Source of the DNA: Loxodes magnus
Taxonomy: Eukaryota; Ciliophora; Karyorelictea; Loxodida; Loxodidae
Reading direction: 5' to 3'
DNA: 64,000 nucleotides
NCBI GenBank assembly: GCA_946699065.1
Contig: CAMPDV010002330.1
Span: 1-64,000 of the forward strand
Under the pieces are notes generated by a model. It did not search any database and was not told the origin of the DNA. It saw only the letters and a program-made list of their open reading frames with translations. Below, in pieces: positions 23,560 through 35,066 of the stretch. Both the position numbers and the translations under genes were made by a program. The stretch's first letter is position 1. Each line of letters starts with the position of its first letter.

Positions 23560-26460
23560 ACAAATTTTAATACATATATTTAAGAAATATTTTTAAATTA
23601 AAAATATAATATTAAATTAAAAATAAATAAATAAATCATTTACTAAACATGAAAAAATAAAAATACTAGAAGTTTATCTTATTTAACATATACTTAGATA
23701 GATAAACATAGCTTTAAATAAAACCCAAAACTGGATTTTTAAAGTTTATTAAAAAATTAATAGTAACTAGAGGTAGCCCGTCAATCTGATTTCTCATCCA
23801 GTAATTTTCAATTATTGACTAGATTTAGTTCGATAATATTTAGACTCTTTGAAATAAATTACCTATAATATAAATTCATCCTAAAAGTTAAATGATTTAA
23901 TTTAGCCTTTTAATGGCAAAAAAAATTAGAAATATCTGCTTCAAATCATTTTTATTTTTATGCTATTGATAAATTTAATTTTAAATTATATATAACATAA
24001 AAAAAATTTAAAAATCAATAGTTTTTCAAAATTTATTAAAAATAAAAAAAGCGAATAATTTATATTAGTCTATATTAGAAAAGCTTAAATTAACTAAAAG
24101 AAAATAGTAGTAAATAAATCTTTATAATATTAAAATATTTTTATTTTTTCCCTGATTGGCTAATAATTATTAAACTTAAAGCTAAATTTATAAAAATTGA
24201 TTTAAAATATTTATTTGTATAAGTTAGAATAAATTAATCTAAATAAACTGAAAGAAAAATTAATAAATTAAAATATAAAGAAAAGAACTAAGGATTCTAT
24301 GAAGTTTTTAATTAATTAATTGATTAGAATAAGTTAGAATAACAATGCTTATTTAAAAAATAATTTTTTATAATTTTAACATATAATGCAATAGATATTA
24401 AAAATAAAAAATAAATTAAATCTTCAAAATAATTATTTAAATATTTAATTAAGAAAAGTAATGCTAGAAATAAATTCATTTAAATGATATTTTATATAAC
24501 TTAGAAAATGATGATATATGAAAATTAAGATAAAATATTTAAAATAAAAAGCAATTATTTTAATAATTTTAGAAATAAATATAAAAAGAAAAAACTTAAA
24601 AATAATATTTTTCAATTTGAAATATTTAAGAAATGAAAAATAAGTATAAAAAATTAAATAAAAAAATAACAACTTAAACTAATTTTAATTTTATATCAAA
24701 AGAATATTTCATATAAAAATGAGAAAATAAATTTTCAAATAAAAAAATTTAACAAAAATTGAATTTAAAAAAATAATTGGCAAATAGATAAGTTATATGA
24801 TGTAAAATAACTTATTATAACTTAATTATAGCAAAATATAGTAAATACATTATAATTATGGGACGTAATCAGGTATTTACTAAATAAAAATGCTTGCTGA
24901 TTAGATTTAATCCAAATGAGTCATTTAAATAATATTCACATGATATTTTTTAACTTTAAATAAAATTTTTAAAATTGTTAAAAATTCTAAATTTTCCTGA
25001 TAAATTAAATAGTGAGAAAATAAATATGATACGCAAAAAAGGAATAAAAATAATTGAAAAATTACAGACATATATCTCTAAAAATTACACATAAAAATAC
25101 AAGAAAAATTTTTACCAAATTAAATATTTTAAGAAATAAACGAAATTTATTTACTAAAAAGAATAAAAATGATACCTTAAAATATAAATATCAAATAGCA
25201 TTAGATAAATATAAAAAATTATTGATCATTATTAAAGCAAAAAAATGATGTTAAACTATTATGGTCTTAATAGATATCTAAAAAATTTCGATTAAATTAG
25301 TCATGACATATCTTCAAGTTAGGTTAATATTTTAAATTTCAGATAGAATAATAAAATATAAATTTAAATATAAGAAATATGAATATTTTACTGTATAGAC
25401 ATTTTACATGAAGGATTTAAATAAAAAAGAGTTTTATAATGAATTAAAGTGGCCTAATATTAATAATCAATTTTTACAATACTGATTAAAAAGTTGAAAA
25501 AGTCTAATTAACTGGAATAAAAATTAGAAAATAAATTTAAAACAAAATTATCATGAGCCAATGGTTTAACTTTAATCTTAGATAAGAAAATTTGCAAGTT
25601 TATTGATAAAGAGTTAACGAGTATTTAAACTGATCATTTTAAATATAAAAATTGGAAAAAGCGAGATATTAAAATCCTTAAAAAATTAGATATAAAAATC
25701 TTTAAAAATAAAATTGAGTTTAAAAGGACAATTAACAAAACATAGTTAATAAAAGTAATATCTTATTTTAAATTAAAGGTGAAATTAAAATTAAAATTTG
25801 ATAATTTTTATTATTAAGAAAAGTAGCATCAATCAAATTTCTATTATTTTTTATTTTCCCTTTAAAAATCAAGTTAAAATTTATTTTTTCATTATAAAGA
25901 TTTGATAAAGCTATTTAACTTTTGACTTGAAAAAAATTATAATTATAATATTTTTATTTAATAGAAAAGTAAAAAAGTTTTAAAAATTTCTATTGAAAGT
26001 TATTTACAAATTTAATAATTCATTTTTTTTATCTGAAGATTGCTTGTTTAATTAGTAATAATTAAACACTACAGTTGTCTAATTTATACAAATATTTTTA
26101 TTATATTATATATATATATTATAATGTTTATCTAATTTTTAATTTAAAATGAGCTTTTTATCTAGCTTAAAGTTCAAAATTTAAGAGATAAATTTTTTTA
26201 ATTTCTTTATATATTTTAATATGGTAAGTTTAAAAAATTACTGCTTAAATTTTTATAGCATATATTATTAATTCATTTTTATTTTCCTTGTAATATAAAT
26301 TCTCCTTCTAATTATATGTTGATGAGATTTATTATTCTTTGACGATTAGAAATACGATTGAGAATAGTAAAAAAAATTTGATTTTTACTTAAAGAATTTC
26401 TAATTATATTATGTTTTCAGTATTCTTTTTGTGTATCTTCATCCTTTATATAAAGCGAAA
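23560..26460. other. A+T-rich stretch, no supported gene
   Basis: Very A+T-rich DNA. A short K/N-rich standard-code ORF at 25054-25248 has only the composition expected of chance. Nothing else is supportable. Confidence 0.6.
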
Positions 26461-27020
26461 TCTTATCTTTACTTTTTTGAGAGTTTTCAAGATTAAATTA
26501 TATTTTTTATAAACTTTTTAATTTTAAATATTTAATATATAAAATATATTTAATTCCTATTTTGTTAAGTTTTAAATATTTTTGATTAATTTCTAAAATA
26601 TAACAAAGTTCATTATTTCATTTTTAATTAAATTATACAAAGGTTGTCAATTTTTTACAATTTTATTATACTTTAATTCTTTTGAAATAATTTCACAAAA
26701 ATTAATTTAAGTATTTAAAAATCACACTTATTCTAGTTTAAGACAATTAAATCAGAAAGAATGTTTATTTTTTTCATTATTATATGTTCATTTCAATGCT
26801 TTTATGGCGAAATCTTTTTAATTTGAATAAAAATTTTATTTACCTCCATAAATTCAATCTTTTTTTGTTGGTTCTTAAAACTTTGAATTTTTAAGCAAAT
26901 TAATTTTTTAAATTAAAGCGTGCATTTTTATCTTTATTTCTTTTTGTCACATCAGAAAGTTACGAAAATAACTTGATTTTAATAGATTTTTACCTTTTAG
27001 TATTTCAGTATATTTTAAAT
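26461..27020 (-). pseudogene. Diverged relative of the 7140-7550 ORF
   Basis: The DNA resembles 6949-7560 over several hundred bases, with many substitutions. On the minus strand the patch CLKIQSFKNQQKKIEF matches CLKIQRFKNLQEKSIKF in frame, and KKYNLILKTLKKVKIR matches the far end. Two TGA codons and probably frameshifts interrupt it. It lies just upstream of the LINE at 27.4 kb on the opposite strand. Confidence 0.4.
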
Positions 27021-27425
27021 ATTTTTATCATTATTTTTCTATTATTCTCTTTCATTTTTACAAAATTTTAGCATTTCCATACTTTATACACTGAACATTT
27101 GCAGTATAAACTTACCATTACTGCACAGAAGGTAATCTCTTATGTTAGCGGTTGTTGTTCTATATCCATTTGGTTACTGAGTCATTATATTTGTTCTTGC
27201 TTAGAGTGTCTAGTGCTTTAAATTTTCTTTTAAGATTTATTCTATTATTGAAATTCTTCCTTATATTTGCTACAGAGATGGGTTTAGAACTATTTCACAT
27301 AGAGTTTTAAAATTTTAAAATTCTTAAGTATTTATCTGTTTAATCTAAATTACTTACTCTATTTTATTAATCATTTTAATTTAAGCAATTTCTTAAAAAG
27401 ATAAGGAGCATAAAATAAGAAAGGA

Positions 27426-28690
27426 ATGAAGTAATAAAAAAAAGTCACAACCTAAAGCTATAATTTAATAAAAGAATTAGCAACTAATCTCAGCCAACGT
27501 CCCTGAAGACTAAATTGTAAGAGTCTTATGCCTGTGATGATCTATCAGATATGGTGGTCGCAGTTTATTTTAACCACTATCTGGAAAATACTGATTTAGT
27601 AGAAAAAGCCATAGACTAAGAAGTAATACAAGTGTTTAGAAATCAAATATGGAGCGAGTACGGACAAGCAGTGGCCAAATTCATCGTCAAATAAAACGGA
27701 ATAATATATTTAATATTTAACAATGAAGAAAGATACTAGCAATTCGCTTAATTCAGGAAATAAACATTCAAAGACGTTAGAATTCTTATCTAAGCAAGAA
27801 ACTATTAGAATACTTTGGCATGTATAACTACCCAGTTTACTTCATAATAAACAAATACTCAAACAAGAAGGAAGTAATGGAAGTAATGAGACAATATGGA
27901 AAATTTAGAGGAGAGGTATAGCATACATACCCAAACACTACAACTAACAGGTAGAAGTGTAGTGTAATTAGATTTAAAGGATATTGATGAAGCAAAAAGA
28001 ATATCAGAAGTAATAGACCTGAACGGAAACAAAATGATAATATAGCACCCAGAAAATTTTATCTGCTGTCTATGCAAATTGAAAGGGTGCTCAGATCAAC
28101 AATGCAGAAGGGTGGAAGTAGCAAAAAGGAAAAAACCACATACAAGAGAATTAGAGATACTTGAAGGAGATGTTAAATTAGCAATAAACAAACCAGAATC
28201 AAAAGCAAATCAAGCAAATAAGAGGATAATTGAAGAAGTAGATTATATGATTATAGAGGAAGCAAGGGAAGAAGAGAAATAAAATGAGGAGAATAGGAAA
28301 ATAATTAAAACAACTAAACAATTAAATTATAAAAAGTCTTTTATGCTAAATGAATAAATAAGAATTATTTTTCATCAAAATGGAATTGGACATATGTAAG
28401 GCAGAGGGATAGAGAAATGTTCATAGAACTAAAAAAATAGAAAGCAAACAATTATACAATAAGATATAATATAAAACAAATCAGAGAAAAGGATAGGATA
28501 AATGATGGTAAAAACACTAAACTCTAACAGAAGAAATAAGAAAAAAACAAAATAGTATAATGTAATATGTAAGGAAAAGCATTAATTAAGAAAAATAACA
28601 AAAAGAAATAGAACAAGTTCAAGAAGAAAAAGAATAAAATACAAGATAAAAGGGAGAAGTAAGAAGCAAACTGAAACAAACTTCAATTAG
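27426..28690 (+). pseudogene. LINE ORF1: RRM-like region, CCCC-type zinc knuckle, charged linker
   Basis: Read with the ciliate code, after two frame changes this gives LVEKAIDQEVIQVFRNQIW, KFIVKQNGIIYLIFNN, LLEYFGMYNYPVYFIINKYS and GRSVVQLDLKDIDEAKRISE. The alternation of strands and helices resembles the RRM-type nucleic-acid binding region of LINE ORF1 proteins. A knuckle follows at 28064-28105: CCLCKLKGCSDQQC with CX2CX4CX4C spacing (Cys in place of His). A long K/E/Q-rich tail follows, including 28079-28282, which is open even in the standard code. It leads into the endonuclease frame, so ORF1 and ORF2 may have been one polyprotein. It is the RNA-binding part of an autonomous non-LTR element. 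Confidence 0.75.
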
Positions 28691-30985
28691 AATTTACTAT
28701 GCTAGGAAACAAAAAAAATAAAAATGAGCAATTACCCAACAACAATTAATAGGAAAAAGAAAAGAAGAAGAATAGAATAGATAAGAAGAAGGAAAAGATA
28801 GATAATAATCGGAAAAATATAAAAAAGGGGAAATAACTAATAATGAAGTGAATATGGAAGCAGAGAATGATAGGTAAGATGAAAGAAAGATGGAGTAGGA
28901 AGATGAATAAAAAGAAGAAAGTGATGAAGAGGAAGCAGACGAGATGGGTGAAAAAGAAGAATAAAAATAAGTCATAAAAATAGGGACAGCAAATGTAAGG
29001 GGAGTTAGAAGTGCAAAAGAGGCACTAGCCAAATTAATGACTCAAAAAGTATCCACATAATGGTAATATAAGTGATTTAGATTGAAGACTAAAAGATATG
29101 TGTAATATAGCAGTATATAAAAACTTAATAAATGTCTGGTCAAAAAAAGGGAAAGGAGTAACATTCTATATAAGAAACGACATATGTAAGAAGATCAAAG
29201 AATATAGAATGAAGTAAACCAAATGACGCTTTTTGGAGGACCGAGAGTGATGGTCATTGAAATAAGAAGAAAACTGGCAGTAATAAATATAAATGTACCT
29301 GTGGCAAATTACAACTAATAATATGAACCATTCTATAACTTAGTGAACGAATTCAAATTTTAAGCAACAGAAAAAGTACTTGATGTAATGATCATAGGAG
29401 ATTGAAATGCTTACATAGAGTAATTTACAACCAAAGAAAAAAAACTCAGCTGTTAAGAGAATGTTACAGTTCATGGAACAGAATAATTTAATATACTTTG
29501 ATCCAATTTAAATAGGTATTTTCGTTCACTAAAGCAATGAATATATAATAGATTACTTTTTAATTGAAGAAATAATGTGAGAAAAGGTGATAAAAAGTGA
29601 TTTTCATTACTCATATGTAATAGGGGACCACAGACCTGGTATTATAAAGATAAAGATTGGTAAAGAAGTTAGAAAACCATAAAAGGTAGCAAAAAATAAA
29701 TTACCTACTATTAAAGAAAAAAGAGATCTAAGAAAAATTTGAAAGATTTATACAAAAAAATATCTAAGAAGAAGAAATTGAAAGCCTAAACGGCATATAG
29801 ACTTACAAATGATGAAAAAAAAAGAAATAAGAAGGATCTCAATGGCATGTGGAACAGTTAAAACATAAAACTTTAAGATATATAAATACTCAGAAACAAC
29901 AAAATATTGCAATAAAATTTTCAGAAAATACAGCAAACAATTAAAATAAATGATAAAGAACAACGAATTTATAAATGAAAATCAACAAAACTAAAAATAT
30001 AGAGAATACCAAAGAATAAGACAAGAGTAAATTTAATAAAGAAAAAAGATAAAAAAACTAACTCAACCTATTTATAGACAATGCAAATAAAGGAAATCTG
30101 ACAGAAATGTGGAAGAAACTAAAAAACTTACTTAATAGAAAAAATAATTAGTGAGTACCCTTATCAAAAGAAGATGTTAAGACTTTCAGGAACGAATGAT
30201 AGCAGTTATATGAAGTTGGCGTTAATACGATACCAACTAAATTCTTAATCAAGAGACAAATAGTGGTAAACGAATATGAAATTTGAGAAAAAATTAATTA
30301 ATTGGCGAAATGAAAAGCAGAAGAACTGATGAAATTTAAGTAGGAACAATTTTAGCTGGAGGGAAAAAATATATAGAAGTAACTTACAAAATGATAACTA
30401 AGATGATTTAAGAGGGAGTAATACCTTAAAAGATGAAACAACAATACATAATTTTAATATACAAAAAAGGAGGTTAGATGAGCCTGATGAACTATAGACC
30501 AATCTCTTTATTGAATCATGCTTTGAAAGTTGAAGACGCATTAATTTTCTAGCAATTCTAAGGATATCTTCAAAATGATGAAGGCGAATACTAATATGTT
30601 TTCAAAAAAGGAAAATCATGTGCACTATAAATCTTCAATCTAAGAACAGTATAGAAATGGACAATGCGGAACAAAAAAGATTTATTTGTAATATTTGTTG
30701 ATATTAAGAAAGCTTATGACTCAGTGCAAAGAAAGAATATATGATAAATCCTAAACGATCTAAAGTACAAGAATAGATAATTAAACTGCTAGCAAACTAC
30801 TACTGTGAAGAAGAAATTAAACTGAAAATCAATAATTAAATAGCAAAATCATTCGCAACAAATAAAGGACTAAAACAGGGAAACATAAAGTCGCCAAGAC
30901 TATTTAACTTGATAATATTTATTTGTATAGTGGACTTTTAAAAGAAAAGAAGGAAAATTAAAATAATATCTCAAAAAATTCTATA
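28691..30985 (+). pseudogene. LINE ORF2: apurinic-like endonuclease and front half of reverse transcriptase
   Basis: An acidic, Q/E-rich linker precedes an endonuclease/exonuclease/phosphatase domain. That domain shows IGTANVRGVRS (28979), KGKGVTFYIRND, a VMVIEIRRKLAVINI strand, IIGD-TGA-NA (29397-29408; GDWN expected) and GDHRPG (29623). The RT follows: VIPQKMKQQYIILIYKKGG, NYRPISLL (30490), FVDIKKAYDSV (30694) with the first catalytic Asp, and LKQGNIKSPRLFNL (30870). The sequence then degenerates into A+T-rich DNA before the YxDD motif, so the enzyme is truncated. There are several frameshifts. In-frame TGA falls at places where LINEs have Trp (after AYDSVxRKNI at 30742; after IEEIM at 29578). 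It would nick target DNA and copy its RNA there. It cannot act as it stands. Confidence 0.92.
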
Positions 30986-31480
30986 AAAGTTAATTTATTT
31001 AAATTTGGTTTTCTAGCATCATTTTTTCTTGATTGAAAAAATTACTCTCATTAATCTACTACTACAAGCATAATATTTATTAAAAATAATCTTCTTTTAG
31101 AGTTAAAAATGACATAGCCAAATTAAACATTTTATAATTGACATTATTTAGAAAATAAGTTTTATATGATTAACCATTGTTTGAGTAAAGCTCAGTGGAG
31201 ATTTTATATCAATCATCACTAAAACTAGATCCTAAAATAAGATATATCATTTCTTAAAAGCTAAAAAAGGCTTGTCTGATTTACAGAAATTAAGAATTGG
31301 CAAGAGTAAACTCTTAATAAGACGAATTAAATGAATTTCTACGTATAAAAGCAATTTTATTCAAAGAAAAAGTTACAATGGTAATTCAAATTGCCATATT
31401 TGTATATGATTAATGTTAAATTTGGCTCTTAAAGTTAAATAAAGTTTGAATAATTTTCTTAAAAGACGTTTAACGTTAGA
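30986..31480. other. A+T-rich spacer after the LINE break
   Basis: The RT frame is lost here and no further RT motif is found. Nothing else is supportable. This is probably an insertion or deletion boundary. Confidence 0.5.
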
Positions 31481-31612
31481 TTCCGGTCATCGGTGCTTTT
31501 TAAATAGGCTTTCCTTCCTATCTATCGGTATTAGGAGTAAGCATGATTGACATGAACAAATTACTTTCTTTTCCATTTTCATCAGTGGGAATCGTTTTAT
31601 TTCAAATTAGGC

Positions 31613-32163
31613 TCAATCTCTCAACAGCGGTCCGAATCTTTTATTGCTCTTATCTAAACACTGACTATCGTTATTGGCATTCAAACTTGATAGCTGGTTT
31701 ATGGATAGGACTGAGGAGGGAGCAGAATGATGTTGTTTTGCTGGTATTCTTTCATCATAAATGCTGGTTACAATCGCAAATCGTGGTCTTGCATACATAC
31801 TGGATATTCTTTTACTCGCTATCCTTTGTTGTCTGACCAAGTGAGAATTTTCATTCTACAGACAGACCAGAGTTGAAGTCTTTCTGATAGGTTATCTTCA
31901 TATATACTCTGATCATAGACTGATTGAATTTCCCCTTCACTGATCGTTGAAAAGAAAAATGAGCAAGTGGCCCTACTTCAGTCTCAATTTTGATAATAAA
32001 AACAGTAGGGTTGCACTGTATAAAAATTAACAGTCAAAGTGGGGCTGATAACACGATCCAAATAGCTTTCACTGTATTCGAGAGCATAACATATAAAGAG
32101 GAATTCATTACTGAAGTTAAAAAGTTGAGGAGTTCTAACATTAAAAGTTCTTATTAATCCCCA
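31613..32163 (-). pseudogene. Higher-G+C coding remnant, unassigned
   Basis: A block with clearly higher G+C than its surroundings. On the minus strand three successive frames read naturally. The first is FNVRTPQLFNFSNEFLFICY and LEYSESYLDRVISPTLTVNF (32163-31990). The second is IIKIETEVGPLAHFSFQRSV and FNQSMIRVYMKITYQKDF (about 31985-31850). The third is RIASKRISSMYARPRFAIVT down to NKRFGPLLRD and TGA at 31613. The hydrophobic/aromatic first part and Ser/Arg-rich C-terminus suggest a surface or membrane-associated protein, but I recognise no family. It could be a captured host-gene fragment or part of another element. Two frameshifts are needed, so it is a pseudogene if the assignment is right. 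The ORF at 31543-31836 on the + strand overlaps it and is probably a shadow. Confidence 0.4.
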
Positions 32164-32463
32164 AATTTCTTCAAGTTAATACAAAATTATGTGTAAGAGA
32201 AAACGCTCATCTGATATCTTCGTCAAACGAAATTCTTTTAATATTTAACTCTTAAACTATTTTATTTCAGAAGTAAATACTAACATTATAAAAGATCTTT
32301 TAAGTTTTTTTGTTAAATTTAAAAAAGAGATAATTTAATTTGTTAATATTTATAAATTTTTATTACTAAAAAGCTACAAGAGATAAATTTAATTTTATAT
32401 AGAATTTTTATTTTCTTAATTACTTTTTCTGATTTTATTTTAATTAAGATTAGAAACAAAAAA

Positions 32464-33391
32464 ATGGAAGACTAAAGGAAGGTATTCACCAACTTGTCAA
32501 AGGTAGAGATGAAAATTGAAGGAGCTGAGCAAGTTACGACCTAACACTAGTAGCAAGTAACCTTCAAGCCTTCCTTTAAGCACCCTTATACTTAACTAGA
32601 TACCCCTCCAACCGCTGAAAAGCCTAAAAAAATATAAAAAATAAATACCAGAGGTCAGGGAATACTAAACGGCTAAGTCGGAGTAGCAAGAACAATCTGA
32701 AGTAATAGAAGGATAATTACCGAACTTAACCAGGAGATGGGAAGGCTGAAAGCCCAAACTGAATATGCTATGAAACTATATAATAACGGGCTGGCTCTAA
32801 ACTAGAAAATCCAGGTCCGCTTTGGGAAGGAAGTCTAGGGACTTAGAGATGAAGTGAAAGGCCTTAGAGAATAGCTAACGGAGCATCTCGAGAAGTCAGA
32901 CAAAGACCAAGAATAGCTATAATAGCAAATAATAGCTACTATAATGATGGAACTAGAAGAGAATGGGCGTTGCTTACCTAATTCTCCTTCTCCCGCAAAA
33001 AACCAGTAAGCCAAGTCTCAGAAATAATGCTACCTATGTGGCAGTGCTTGGTACCTCTATAAATAATGCAAAACTTTTGTTGAAAAATAGAGAAACTACT
33101 GGAGAATTTAAATCTATCAGGAGCAGTAAGCGATAAAGAAATATAGACAAAAGATACTAAATTTAAGAAGAATGCAAAATCACCTCTACTGCGATCCTAG
33201 CGGGAGAATATACAAGAGGAAACTTCAACCTTAGACAGATTTTACCTCGTACAGAAGACTACATCTCCATACGAAGCTTACTGTTAGATGACCCAAGTCA
33301 CTTTGGCTATTATAACTCACCGGAAGGAAAACCGATAACCCGCCGAAAGGCAGCAACTGAAGTAAAAAGGTTTTTTAACAAATATTCCTGA
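32464..33391 (+). mobile_element. Solo ORF1 (gag-like) unit, family h, best preserved
   Basis: ATG 32464 starts MEDQRKVFTNLSKVEMKIEG. After a frame-shifted Q/P-rich part comes a strong coiled coil (LNQEMGRLKAQTEYAMKL and KEVQGLRDEVKGLREQL). The zinc knuckle at 33028-33069 reads CYLCGSAWYLYKQC, with the CX2CX4HX4C spacing and His replaced by Tyr. The C-terminal region reads ILPRTEDYISIRSLLLDD and ITRRKAATEVKRFFNKYS and ends cleanly at TGA 33389-33391. Frame changes occur twice. Composition is more G+C-rich than the neighbours. A short repeat of ATAAG units follows at 33409-33430. This is an RNA-binding LINE ORF1 with no RT beside it, probably a non-autonomous unit. Confidence 0.85.
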
Positions 33392-33408
33392 CTATTTCAT
33401 TAATTTAA

Positions 33409-33430
33409 TTAAGATAAGATAAGATAAGAA
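33409..33430 (+). repeat. Short (ATAAG)n tail after the family h unit
   Basis: Three to four AAGAT/ATAAG units immediately after the ORF1 stop. Short simple repeats at the 3' end are typical of several non-LTR retrotransposon clades, so this probably marks the 3' end of the element. Confidence 0.55.
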
Positions 33431-33439
33431 AATTCTATA

Positions 33440-34535
33440 TATTTTTCTAATGATATTCAAATTTAAATAAAAAGTTTGGTTATAGGTTCAGCTAAAAAAT
33501 TATTATCACTAAAAACCAATTTATAATTATATACAAGTATAAAATTGAAATTATTTCTTTGATTAAATCTTAAATATTAATGAAGTAAAAATTTAGAATA
33601 TTGTTTATTTAATAAATAATTAGAAAATAAAAAAATTGATTTTGTCACATTTTTTATGTGCATAGGATTTCTTAGAAAAAGAGTTAGTAATTGTCTTTAT
33701 AATACAAAATATAAAAATTTTAAACCAAATGTAAGTAATTTAAATTTTTTTAGTTATAATACGACTGATTTTTATCAATAGGCTAAATCAATATTTTCAA
33801 GATAATATTAAAAATATTTAATAAAAAATTAAATTAATTTTTAATTTTTTTAATTTTAAATTCAAATATAAAATTTTTTAAATATAAAAAATATATTTTG
33901 GATAATAAATTTTATATTTTAGAAATTTTCGATAAAAAACACAAGAATTTATTAATATATTCTTACAAAAATATTTTATCTTTATTTTTATAATGCTGAT
34001 GGGAGTTAAAAAATTAGCGTATAAAATAAATAATAATTTTTGTTTTTAATATTTTTTTAAATAAATGTCTATTAAATAAATAGAAAATGTTTATAGATTT
34101 TTAAAGAAAATTGATGAATTATCGAAATAAAGAGAAATTTTTTTAAATATTTTTTTCAAAACAGGGTATCAGTAAAAATTAATAAAAAAATGATTTATCA
34201 CTAAAATTATAATTTAGACTTCTATAGAAAATGATTTTTTCAATTGTTTATACAAAAATGTTTAAATATATTATACATTTAGATTTTAAGATTCTTTATA
34301 TTATTATATTATATATTAAAATGAGCAAAAATTACTTTCTCCCAATGAAACTTCGAATTTTATCAGAATATGTAATGCTCTAAGCTAAATGATTAAGGAA
34401 TTCTATTACTTCTTTATAAATACATTTTAGTCTTTCTTTGAAATTTTTCAGAAAAGTTAAATTTAAATTCAAAAGTTTAAAAATAGATATAAGCACAGAT
34501 TATCAAAATAGCTTTGATAAGTTATATTTTGATAA
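33440..34535. other. A+T-rich stretch, no supported gene
   Basis: No conserved frame or motif is visible between the family h unit and the left part of repeat copy 2. Confidence 0.6.
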
Positions 34536-35066
34536 TCATTTATAAATATAAAAAGAAATTATTTATTTATTAATTAATATAGTTTTCCTATAAGGGATAT
34601 GAATAAAAAATTGAGAACAGAAGTTAATTCTCCCTGCTGTTTAATAAAAATGCTCGAAAATCTAGTTTTGGCGAGATTAATAGCTCGAATTTCTCCAGGT
34701 TTTCTTTTCTTTGGCTTGTGGTCTTTGATTATTCTCATCTTTCTTGATTTTATAAATTGATTCACTCAGACTGCAATACATTCTGTTCAATCTGTCTTTC
34801 TCTTTTTATCCTCTTTTTATCTTGAATCCAATAGTTTTACTTTTCTGTTGAAATTTGAACACTTCTGATATAGATGTCATAAGCTTCTAAAGCAGAAAAA
34901 CTTCTTTCAAATCTTTATCAGCTACTCATTTTAAGATTGTTTTTTTGGTTCCACGACCATTGACACTGTTTCGTTGTTAAACCGCTTTATTCTTGATTTA
35001 ATTACTGTAATTCTTATTCTCATAAACTAAATTAATAAAACTATTTATTTTTTTAGAAAAAAATCC
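34536..35066 (-). pseudogene. Basic Q/K-rich ORF spanning the repeat edge, unassigned
   Basis: With the ciliate code this minus-strand frame is 177 codons long, bounded by TGA at 35067-35069 upstream and ending in TGA at 34536-34538. It has one internal TGA at 34926-34928. The protein is hydrophilic and lysine/glutamine-rich (for example FKIKRGQKEKDRLNRMY and KTWRNSSYQSRQNQIFEHF), and base composition is less A+T-rich than the surroundings. The style resembles the ORF1 (gag-like) proteins in the rest of the window, but I see no zinc knuckle, so this is only a guess. Its start lies inside the long repeat, its end outside the part visible in copy 1. Confidence 0.45.

Noticed and set aside
25054-25248. 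K/N-rich ORF
   Set aside because: Low-complexity composition, no conservation, short.
28697-29032. Ser/Phe-rich minus-strand ORF
   Set aside because: Complement of the Glu/Lys-rich linker and endonuclease start of the LINE; a composition shadow.
31543-31836. + strand ORF over the higher-G+C block
   Set aside because: The minus-strand frames read more naturally and chain over a longer distance; could not be fully excluded.
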